DNA of 14,161 bases from Candidatus Parcubacteria bacterium (GTDB lineage: Bacteria; Patescibacteriota; Minisyncoccia; Minisyncoccales; Staskawiczbacteraceae). Location: positions 1-14,161 of the forward strand of contig JAIFWS010000019.1 of NCBI GenBank assembly GCA_019658985.1. The letters are read 5' to 3'. The translations under genes were made by a program, and so were the position numbers. Under the pieces are notes generated by a model. It was not told the DNA's origin, did not search any database, and saw only the letters and a list, made by a program, of their open reading frames with translations. Shown in pieces: positions 6,188 to 11,911 of this stretch; position 1 is the stretch's first letter; each line of letters opens with the position of its first letter.

Positions 6188-7399
6188 ATGTCAAAGATAC
6201 AGGAAATTATTGCGCGGGAAATAAAAGATTCACGGGGAAAACCAACTGTTGAAGTTACGATTGAAACCGACAAGGGCACGTTCGTGGCTTCCTGCCCGAG
6301 TGGCGCATCGACCGGAAAAAATGAAGCCCTGGAGTTACGCGACGCTGACGGCCGCGGTGTTATGACGGCCATTGATAACGTCAATAAAATTATTGCGCCA
6401 AAGCTACGGGGCAAGGATCCGAAAAACCAAAAAGAGTTGGATGATATGATGCTGGCGCTGGATGGCACGGAAAATAAATCAAAATTGGGGGCTAACGCTA
6501 TCTTACCGGTTTCAATGGCGATTTGCCGGGCCGGAGCCGCCGCTCATAAAATGAGTTTGTACCAGCATATCTCCAATATTTCCGGAAACCAGATAAAAAT
6601 GCCGCATCCAAGCTTTAATATTTTAAACGGAGGAGCGCATGCCAAGAATGATTTGGAAATCCAGGAATTCATGGTAGTTCCGCAAAAGAAAACCTTTCAG
6701 GAAAATTTAGTTTTGGGAAGCGCGGTTTTTAATAAGCTGACTGAATTATTGAAGGGAACTCCGGGTGGTGTTCCCGAAATGGGAGACGAAGGGGGATACG
6801 CACCGCAAATTGCCAACGCCGAGCAAGCTTTGTTTTTGATCAAAAGCGCCATCGGTGACCACGCTGATGTAAAAATCGCCTTGGATTGTGCCGCTTCGGA
6901 ATTCTATCGCGACGGCAAATACGAGCCAGAAGAAGGCAAACAATTGACCCGCACCCAGATGGTGGATTTTTACAAAGACTTGGCGGCCAGATTTCCCATT
7001 ATTTCTATTGAAGATCCGTTTTCAGAAGAAGATTGGTCTGGATTTGAAGAATTAAAAAAGGCGTTGCCTTCTGTTACCATTATTGGCGACGACCTTACTA
7101 CAACGAATATCAAAAAAATAAAAGAAGCCGAACAGAAAAAAGCCTGCAATGGGATTATTATCAAGCTCAACCAAATCGGTACGGTTTCGGAAACAATTGA
7201 GGCTGTAAAGCTGGCGCAAAGTTATGGCTGGAAAATTATGGTATCGCACCGCTCTGGAGAAACAATGGATAACTTTATTGCCGATTTGGCCGTAGGAACT
7301 GGCGCGGACTTTATCAAATCTGGCGCATACACCAAAGATGTGCGAATTGTAAAATATGATAGGCTCTTGGAAATTGAACAGGAATTAACAAAAAAATAA
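6188..7399 (+). CDS. eno: Enolase
   Basis: The 403-residue product is enolase, which converts 2-phosphoglycerate to phosphoenolpyruvate in the cytosol. Diagnostic segments are SGASTGKNEALELRD (38-52), FNILNGGAHAKNDLEIQEFM (143-162), GDEGGYAP (199-206), the Mg2+ ligands Asp233, Glu275 (IEDP) and Asp301 (GDDL), the catalytic lysine in KLNQIGT (326-332), and SHRSGET (353-359). The protein is slightly shorter than the usual 415-430 residues, mainly at the C-terminus, where KYDRLLEIEQEL is followed by only three residues. The ATG is preceded by an AT-rich stretch with no Shine-Dalgarno sequence. The phosphoglycerate mutase gene starts two bases after its stop codon, so the two consecutive glycolytic steps are co-transcribed. 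Confidence 0.97.
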   Translation: MSKIQEIIAREIKDSRGKPTVEVTIETDKGTFVASCPSGASTGKNEALELRDADGRGVMTAIDNVNKIIAPKLRGKDPKNQKELDDMMLALDGTENKSKLGANAILPVSMAICRAGAAAHKMSLYQHISNISGNQIKMPHPSFNILNGGAHAKNDLEIQEFMVVPQKKTFQENLVLGSAVFNKLTELLKGTPGGVPEMGDEGGYAPQIANAEQALFLIKSAIGDHADVKIALDCAASEFYRDGKYEPEEGKQLTRTQMVDFYKDLAARFPIISIEDPFSEEDWSGFEELKKALPSVTIIGDDLTTTNIKKIKEAEQKKACNGIIIKLNQIGTVSETIEAVKLAQSYGWKIMVSHRSGETMDNFIADLAVGTGADFIKSGAYTKDVRIVKYDRLLEIEQELTKK

Positions 7400-7400
7400 C

Positions 7401-8066
7401 ATGGCAACACTATTCTTATTGAGGCATTTAAAAAGCAATTGGAATACACAAAAACGGTTTGCGGGATGGGGGAATAACCCGTTATCTTCAGAAGGCATAG
7501 CGCAGGCAAAGGAAATTAGTCCGAAAGTGGCTAGTGAAAAAATCGATGTGATCTATTCCAACGCACTGGTACGGTGCTTGGAAACCGTAACCAGGATTTT
7601 TGAAAATATTCCTGATAGGTTTCCCGTATTCTCTTACATCGATGGTGGAAAGATGGAAGAATGGGGGACCTATGAAGAACATCCTGGCGACGTGCCGATT
7701 TATGTAACGGAAATTTTAAATGAAAGGTACTACGGAAAGTTACAGGGCAGGCCGCATGAGGATTTGAAAAAAGAAGTTGGTGAGGAGCAGGTTCAGATGT
7801 GGCGCCGAAGCTATGATCAGCAGCCGCCTGGAGGGGAATCGATGAAGGACACTTATGAGCGTGTGATGCCGTTTTTCAACGATCATGTCATGGAAAATCT
7901 GAAAGGCGGCAAGAATGTATTAATCGTAGCAAGCGGCAATAGCTTGCGCTCAATAGTAAAGCATTTGGAAAATATGCCCGATGAGGATACGGTTAATTTT
8001 GAACTGCCATTTGGCGCCTTCGTAAAATACGATTTCGATGGCTCAAAATTCACTAAGTTGCAGTAG
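7401..8066 (+). CDS. gpmA: 2,3-bisphosphoglycerate-dependent-type phosphoglycerate mutase with altered active-site motifs
   Basis: The 221-residue product belongs to the histidine phosphatase superfamily and most resembles GpmA, interconverting 3- and 2-phosphoglycerate. The nucleophilic His9 is kept, but in LLRHLKSNWN rather than the usual RHGES context. LNERYYGKLQGRP (107-119) carries the catalytic Glu108. The second catalytic histidine, normally in the A-H-G-N-S-L-R motif, is replaced by serine: VASGNSLR with Ser178. Residues 72-106 form a longer stretch before LNERYYG than in GpmA. The adjacent enolase supports the glycolytic role. Activity with the altered pocket is uncertain: it may be a CPR variant that works differently, or a phosphatase. 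Confidence 0.85.
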   Translation: MATLFLLRHLKSNWNTQKRFAGWGNNPLSSEGIAQAKEISPKVASEKIDVIYSNALVRCLETVTRIFENIPDRFPVFSYIDGGKMEEWGTYEEHPGDVPIYVTEILNERYYGKLQGRPHEDLKKEVGEEQVQMWRRSYDQQPPGGESMKDTYERVMPFFNDHVMENLKGGKNVLIVASGNSLRSIVKHLENMPDEDTVNFELPFGAFVKYDFDGSKFTKLQ

Positions 8067-8080
8067 TTTCTCAATCGTTG

Positions 8081-8142
8081 TATATGCAAAGCATATATTC
8101 TGCGCCGCTCGAAAGCAAATATACTGCGGCAAATTTGCTTTC
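8081..8142 (+). repeat. Pair of intergenic hairpins before the GILT-like gene
   Basis: TATATGC-aaa-GCATATA (8081-8097) is followed by GAAAGCAAAT / ATTTGCTTTC (8111-8120 with 8133-8142). Neither has a T-run, so they are not typical terminators. The core ATGCAAAGCAT of the first also forms the tip of the structured element before the glutaredoxin gene (9449-9459). Confidence 0.6.
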
Positions 8143-8163
8143 TCCGCTATCCTCGAATATAAT
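8135..8163 (+). promoter_or_regulatory. Promoter of the GILT/DsbA-like gene
   Basis: A perfect -10 box TATAAT (8158-8163) lies 17 bases after TTGCTT (8135-8140). The start of transcription would be near 8170, about 18 bases before the ATG at 8188. The -35 box lies in the right arm of the second hairpin, so that structure could influence promoter access. Confidence 0.6.
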
Positions 8164-8187
8164 TAGTATTATTAATAATAAATCATC

Positions 8188-9372
8188 ATGGATCAAAACA
8201 TAACACCTAATAACGCTGTGCCCAATAATATGACGCCACCACCAACATCAACACCGCCGCCGATGCCGCCAGCTTCCAAACCAATGTGGAAATCCGGCTT
8301 TAAGCCGAATAAAAATCAGATAATGATTGCAGTCGCCGTGCTGGGTATTTTAGTAGCCGGGACTTTGGCTTATTCAAACTTGGGATCATCCAACCCGTTA
8401 TCATTCCTGAACCTGGGTTCTTTCCAATCCACTGACACGATCGCGAAAAACTCCATAGCTTACTTAAACAGCAATGTTTTACAGAAAGGCCAGACTGCGG
8501 AATTGGTCAGTGCTTCTGAAGTGAGTGGCGTGGTTAAAATCCACATTAAAATCGCCGGCACTGAATATGACAGTTATGCAACCCGCGATGGCAAATTGTT
8601 ATTCCCGGAAGCATTCACCGTATCAGGAAGCGCCGGCACGATTACCCAGCCGACAGCTACTGCTACTCCGGCTAATGTAGCAAAAGTGGACAAGACTATG
8701 CTCGAAGCCTATGTGGTGAGCGATTGCCCTTTCGGACTTCAAATGCAGCGCGCGATAGCGGAAGCGGTAAAAGCCGTGCCAACCCTGGCCCAGTCTATTA
8801 AAGTGCGATACATCGGTTCATCTACGGGGAACACCGTTTCTTCAATGCACGACAGCCAGCCATATGATGTGGCGAAAAAGACCGGAGGCCAGGAAGCCGC
8901 GGAAAACTTGAGGCAAATCTGCATCCGCGAAGAACAGCCGACAAAATTTTGGACCTATGTTTCTACGTACATGAAAAAATCCACCGGGCAATTGCCAAAC
9001 ACGATGCCGACGGGAGATACTCAAGGAGCATTGGCGGCAGCAGGGATTGACGTTGCTAAAGTAAATAGTTGCATGTCGGATACTGCCAGGGGATTGACCT
9101 ATGCGAAAGCGGATTTCGCGCTGAACACCAAATATAATATTAGCGGTTCTCCGACATTGATATTAAACGGAGCATTGATTAATGAAACGGATTTCGGAGG
9201 CCGGTCGGCTAATGCCATGGGAAAAATAATCTGCAGTTCTTCAATTACGGCTCCTGCATTTTGCAAGGACGCGCAGCTCTCTACTGACGCGGCTGCCACA
9301 TCATTTTCGGTAACGTACGCGGCCGCAGGCGGAACAGGAGCCACGGCAAACTGCGCACCTGCTAATTCATAG
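8188..9372 (+). CDS. Membrane-anchored thioredoxin-fold protein, GILT/DsbA-like
   Basis: The 394-residue protein starts with a proline-rich cytoplasmic tail (1-43) and one membrane segment (about 45-64), so the bulk faces outward. Residues about 85-143 form a small domain ending in DSYATRDGKLLFPEAF, and about 168-350 look like a thioredoxin fold. The redox site reads SDCPFG, with Cys180 but glycine where the second cysteine of CxxC should be. The cis-proline loop is SGSPTLILNG (319-328). The segment ENLRQICIREEQPTKFW resembles the GILT/DsbA families. Five further cysteines (245, 295, 349, 359, 389) may supply disulphides. A single-cysteine site suggests isomerase, mixed-disulphide or binding activity rather than classical oxidase action (inference). 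It has its own promoter, and a structured element begins right after its stop. Confidence 0.75.
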   Translation: MDQNITPNNAVPNNMTPPPTSTPPPMPPASKPMWKSGFKPNKNQIMIAVAVLGILVAGTLAYSNLGSSNPLSFLNLGSFQSTDTIAKNSIAYLNSNVLQKGQTAELVSASEVSGVVKIHIKIAGTEYDSYATRDGKLLFPEAFTVSGSAGTITQPTATATPANVAKVDKTMLEAYVVSDCPFGLQMQRAIAEAVKAVPTLAQSIKVRYIGSSTGNTVSSMHDSQPYDVAKKTGGQEAAENLRQICIREEQPTKFWTYVSTYMKKSTGQLPNTMPTGDTQGALAAAGIDVAKVNSCMSDTARGLTYAKADFALNTKYNISGSPTLILNGALINETDFGGRSANAMGKIICSSSITAPAFCKDAQLSTDAAATSFSVTYAAAGGTGATANCAPANS

Positions 9373-9548
9373 AACTTTGAAGAGCGAAATGCTTTCAGAG
9401 GATTTGCCCCAGATTTTAGAGCGAAAATTTGATAGAATTATTCTGCTTATGCAAAGCATCCGCAGAATAATTATTGCGAATTTGCGGCTAAAATTTGGGG
9501 CAAAGACCTGAAAATGTTTTTACATAGTGCATTTCGTGATCCAAAGTT
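9373..9548 (+). repeat. Structured intergenic element, copy 2 (before the glutaredoxin gene)
   Basis: The element starts one base after the preceding stop codon. Outer stem P1 pairs AACTTTG (9373-9379) with CAAAGTT (9542-9548) and CGAAATGC (9385-9392) with GCATTTCG (9529-9536). P2 pairs the 17 bases 9403-9419 with 9488-9504, with a single G-U pair. P3 pairs AATTATTCTGC (9436-9446) with GCAGAATAATT (9462-9472) and is capped by ATGC-aaa-GCAT. Compared with copy 1 (2350-2525), the stem sequences differ but remain complementary. The joining strands GAG[C/T]GAAAAT..TGATAGAA and CC[T/G]GAAAATG[T/C]TTTTA.ATAGTGCATTT are nearly identical. It ends seven bases before the glutaredoxin ATG. Confidence 0.75.
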
Positions 9549-9555
9549 AAAAAAT

Positions 9556-9789
9556 ATGACAGTAAAAATTTATTCAACGCCAACGTGCGTTTATTGTAAT
9601 AACCTCAAAGAATATTTGAAAGAAAAAAATATTGATTTTGTGGTCTCTGATGTCTCTGAAAATGAAAAGGAATTAGAGAAAATGGTTGCTATCTCCGGGC
9701 AGATGGGGGTGCCGGTGGTGGAAATCGGCGAGAATGTGGTTATCGGTTTTGACAAGCAAAAAATCGACGAATTATTAAATCTTAAATAG
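9556..9789 (+). CDS. Glutaredoxin-like protein
   Basis: The 77-residue product is a glutaredoxin/NrdH-type thiol carrier. It shows the redox CVYC (Cys11/Cys14), the cis-proline motif GVPVVEI (51-57) and the GFD turn (64-66) near the C-terminus. Size fits the minimal glutaredoxin fold. A longer frame begins at 9514, but those 14 codons lie in the conserved right arm of the structured element, so ATG 9556 is preferred; it gives the normal family N-terminus. There is no Shine-Dalgarno sequence. The GAPDH gene begins one base after its stop, so the two are co-transcribed. The AhpF-like reductase at 4807-5814 is a plausible electron source, and the substrate may include GAPDH or other thiol enzymes (inference). 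Confidence 0.88.
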   Translation: MTVKIYSTPTCVYCNNLKEYLKEKNIDFVVSDVSENEKELEKMVAISGQMGVPVVEIGENVVIGFDKQKIDELLNLK

Positions 9790-9790
9790 A

Positions 9791-10801
9791 ATGACAAAAG
9801 TTGCCATCAACGGGTTCGGACGGATCGGCCGCCAAACGTTCCGCCGATTATTGGATAAACACAAGGATGTGCAGGTTGTGGCCATTAATGATTTAACTGA
9901 TACCAAAACCCTGGCACATTTGTTAAAATATGATTCCAATTATGGTGTTTACGATAAAGAGGTAAGCTCCGGCGAGGGGACGGTTTCTGTTGATGGAAAA
10001 GAATACAAAGTCATAGCCGAAAAAGATCCGGAAAAACTTCCCTGGAAAGAATTGGGAATTGATATCGTCGTCGAATGTACCGGATTGTTTACGGAAAAGG
10101 AAAGCGCTTTAAAACACGTTAAAGCGGGTGCCAAGAAAGTCATTTTGTCGGCTCCGGCAAAAGAGAAAGAGGTTCCAGGATTCGTGCTCGGAGTTAACGA
10201 TGATATGTTTGATATTAATGCCTCAGATGTCTTTGATATGGGGTCTTGCACCACTAACTGCCTGGCTCCGGTTGCCAAAATTTTGCATGATAGCTTCACG
10301 ATAGAAAAAGGATTTATGACCACGGTGCACAGCTACACCAATGACCAGAAAATTTTAGACCAGCCTCATCGGGATTTGCGCCGCACCCGCGCCGCAGCAT
10401 TGAATATGATTCCGACCAGTACCGGAGCCGCCAAGGCCATTGGAAAAATGATTCCTGATTTGGACGGAAAATTAGATGGGATTTCGGTAAGAGTTCCAAC
10501 CCCGGTAGTTTCTTTATTGGATTTAACAGTGCAAGTTAAAACCCCAACCACGAAAGAAGCCGTTAATGCCGCGTTTACAAAAGCCGCCACAGGAAAAAAT
10601 TTCAAAGGTATTTTCCGGGTTGAGGAACACCCATTAGTTTCGTCAGATTTTAAAGGCGATTCTTATTCATCCATTATTGATGCCGAAGAGACGATGGTTA
10701 ATGGAAATATGGTAAAAGTATTGGCTTGGTATGACAATGAATGGGGTTACAGTTGCCGACTGGCAGACTTTACCCAGTTCGTAGCCGATAGACTTAAATA
10801 G
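9791..10801 (+). CDS. gapA: Type I glyceraldehyde-3-phosphate dehydrogenase
   Basis: The 336-residue product is phosphorylating GAPDH, which oxidises glyceraldehyde 3-phosphate to 1,3-bisphosphoglycerate with NAD+. Seen are the NAD-binding GFGRIGR (8-14), the acidic IND (32-34) that favours NAD over NADP, the active-site SCTTNC with nucleophile Cys153, the base His180 in TTVHSYTNDQ, RRTRAAALNMIPTSTGAAK, and the C-terminal WYDNEWGYSCRL. Length is normal for the family. It starts one base after the glutaredoxin stop and ends before a strong terminator, so grx-gap is a two-gene unit probably led by the element at 9373-9548. Together with gpmA and eno it supplies three lower-glycolysis steps. Confidence 0.98.
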   Translation: MTKVAINGFGRIGRQTFRRLLDKHKDVQVVAINDLTDTKTLAHLLKYDSNYGVYDKEVSSGEGTVSVDGKEYKVIAEKDPEKLPWKELGIDIVVECTGLFTEKESALKHVKAGAKKVILSAPAKEKEVPGFVLGVNDDMFDINASDVFDMGSCTTNCLAPVAKILHDSFTIEKGFMTTVHSYTNDQKILDQPHRDLRRTRAAALNMIPTSTGAAKAIGKMIPDLDGKLDGISVRVPTPVVSLLDLTVQVKTPTTKEAVNAAFTKAATGKNFKGIFRVEEHPLVSSDFKGDSYSSIIDAEETMVNGNMVKVLAWYDNEWGYSCRLADFTQFVADRLK

Positions 10802-10820
10802 TCAAAACCTAACACAAAAG

Positions 10821-10853
10821 AAAAGCCCGATGCTTAACGCATCGGGCTTTTTT
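10821..10853 (+). terminator. Strong rho-independent terminator after gapA
   Basis: Stem AAAAGCCCGATGC / GCATCGGGCTTTT (10821-10833 with 10839-10851) has a TTAAC loop and ends in six Ts. It works in both directions by design and marks the boundary between host genes and the phage-like module. Confidence 0.95.
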
Positions 10854-10858
10854 GTTTA

Positions 10859-10875
10859 ACAACAATTCTTGTTGT
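10859..10875. repeat. Inverted repeat before the coat protein gene
   Basis: ACAACAA-ttc-TTGTTGT is a perfect 7-bp inverted repeat in the 59-bp gap between the gapA terminator and the coat-like gene. It could be an operator or part of an attachment site; no second copy is present in the window to test the latter. Confidence 0.5.
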
Positions 10876-10912
10876 AAAAGGTCGGCTATTAAAAATAACC
10901 TCTGAAAGCAAA

Positions 10913-11158
10913 ATGATTTCCACTTTAAAAAAGTATGGATACGCCATTGCTGGCGCAGCTGCCGCTTTAGTGGGTATGGCTTCGTTCGCTTCCGCTTCAG
11001 GAACGTACATTGACTTGCCTACGACTGCTTTGGCTGACGTAACTGGATATGCAGGTTCGCTGTTTACTGACCTTTGGGTCGTAATTGCACTTGCTATCGG
11101 TTTGCCTTTAGCTTTCTACATTATCAGGAAAGTCATCGGACTTGTCCGCGCAAGATAA
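10913..11158 (+). CDS. Major coat protein-like (inovirus pVIII type)
   Basis: The 81-residue product has a signal peptide: basic LKKYGY, a hydrophobic core, and a likely cleavage after Ala28 (FASA/SG). The mature protein of about 53 residues has a short polar N-terminal part, one membrane segment (about 53-72, LWVVIALAIGLPLAFYII) and a basic C-terminus RKVIGLVRAR. This is the layout of filamentous phage pVIII, whose mature form is about 50 residues and packs its basic end against the DNA. Identification is by architecture and context, since coat proteins diverge beyond sequence similarity. A strong hairpin directly downstream, as after gene VIII in Ff phages, supports it. A pilin of a secretion system is the main alternative. 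Confidence 0.7.
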   Translation: MISTLKKYGYAIAGAAAALVGMASFASASGTYIDLPTTALADVTGYAGSLFTDLWVVIALAIGLPLAFYIIRKVIGLVRAR

Positions 11159-11163
11159 TTTCT

Positions 11164-11189
11164 GGGCGCGGGGCTAACACCCCGCGCCC
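11164..11189 (+). terminator. Strong hairpin after the coat protein gene, attenuator-like
   Basis: A perfect 10-bp G+C-only stem GGGCGCGGGG / CCCCGCGCCC encloses CTAACA. It is followed only by TTAAATTC, so termination may be partial. Such a site would protect coat mRNA and lower expression of the genes after it. Confidence 0.7.
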
Positions 11190-11205
11190 TTAAATTCTAA
11201 CTACT

Positions 11206-11421
11206 ATGCCAAGAACAAAAAGAGAGCGTTTAGACTTTTCCTGGTCTGATGAAAAGCATCGCAAAATGGCGGAGGGCATCAACCGATTTATGGATGTGAT
11301 GGACAGAGTTGAAGAAAGGGAAAGAATGAGAAATGAAAAATACTGGCAAAAGCAAGAAAAAAAGGAAGCACGCCGCTACGAAAAGGAAACCAACAGAGAG
11401 TTTAAAAAAGATAAATTTTAA
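11206..11421 (+). CDS. Small highly charged helical protein of the phage-like module
   Basis: The 71-residue product is rich in Lys, Arg and Glu, with no membrane segment or signal peptide. From about residue 15 onward it is predicted by eye to be one long charged helix, possibly a coiled coil (MDVMDRVEERERMRNEKYW). I do not recognise a family. It lies between the coat-like gene and further small structural genes, four bases before the next start, so it belongs to the same transcript. Possible roles are a DNA-binding or assembly factor, but nothing in the sequence decides this. No Shine-Dalgarno sequence is seen. Confidence 0.65.
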   Translation: MPRTKRERLDFSWSDEKHRKMAEGINRFMDVMDRVEERERMRNEKYWQKQEKKEARRYEKETNREFKKDKF

Positions 11422-11424
11422 ACC

Positions 11425-11601
11425 ATGCTTTTCCTCTTAACAACTTTCATCATTCCGTGGACGGACACAATGACCACTAACTTATTGAGCAATGTGTCAG
11501 GGATTATTTCAGATTTATCACCCCTTTTGGTGGTGTTAATTGCCGTGGGAGTAGGGCTTATCATATTCCACGCCATTTTAACCGCTATACGAGGGCATTA
11601 A
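11425..11601 (+). CDS. Small membrane protein, second coat-like protein
   Basis: A 58-residue frame (ATG 11425, TAA 11599-11601) encodes a hydrophobic start (LFLLTTFIIPW), a polar stretch, and one membrane segment at about 34-53 (LLVVLIAVGVGLIIFHAIL) ending in TAIRGH. Its C-terminal half resembles the coat-like protein at 10913-11158: NVSGIISDLSPLLVVLIAVGVGL against DVTGYAGSLFTDLWVVIALAIGL. It may be a duplicated, diverged coat protein or a pVII/pIX-type minor tip protein. It is packed tightly with its neighbours, three bases after the previous stop and five bases before the next start. Confidence 0.7.
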   Translation: MLFLLTTFIIPWTDTMTTNLLSNVSGIISDLSPLLVVLIAVGVGLIIFHAILTAIRGH

Positions 11602-11606
11602 AATTT

Positions 11607-11909
11607 GTGGACACCCTTACCCATATTGCCTTTGATTTTTTTAACGCTCTGCGTTATGTATTTTCTAATATCTCGTCCCTGGTAGGCGTGCTTTTTACTC
11701 CTTTAAATTGGATTTTCAACTTTTTAAAGGGGTTTTTTGTTGGAGTTTCCACGCCACCACCAACAACCGCAATTACCTGGGTTTTTCCAGACAATGTAAT
11801 TGCGGTTTTTAATTCCATTCCGTATTTTTCCACACTGACTTTTGCCTGTGGAGCAGGAATATCAATTTTATTACTGGTGTTCATATTCAGACGTTTAGCC
11901 GAATTTTAA
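11607..11909 (+). CDS. Membrane protein, possible pVI-like minor coat protein
   Basis: The 100-residue product, starting at GTG 11607, has two hydrophobic regions: about 21-48 (broken by TPLNW) and 75-94 (a helix ending in FRRLAEF). The segment between them contains FPDNVIAVFNSIPYF, which recalls the P-x-N-x-x-x-x-F stretch before the last helix of pVI in filamentous phages. Size (pVI is about 112 residues) and position beside a pIII-like gene fit that role, which is to cap the virion end together with pIII. This is inference from layout; no strong sequence identity is claimed. The next gene begins two bases after its stop. Confidence 0.6.
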   Translation: MDTLTHIAFDFFNALRYVFSNISSLVGVLFTPLNWIFNFLKGFFVGVSTPPPTTAITWVFPDNVIAVFNSIPYFSTLTFACGAGISILLLVFIFRRLAEF

Positions 11910-11911
11910 CC

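Noticed and set aside
9514..9555. Upstream start for the glutaredoxin, adding 14 residues
   Set aside because: These codons lie in the conserved right arm of the structured element, and the start at 9556 gives the standard glutaredoxin N-terminus.
10859..10875. dif or attL site for phage integration
   Set aside because: The inverted repeat is short, does not resemble known dif sites closely, and no second copy occurs in the window.
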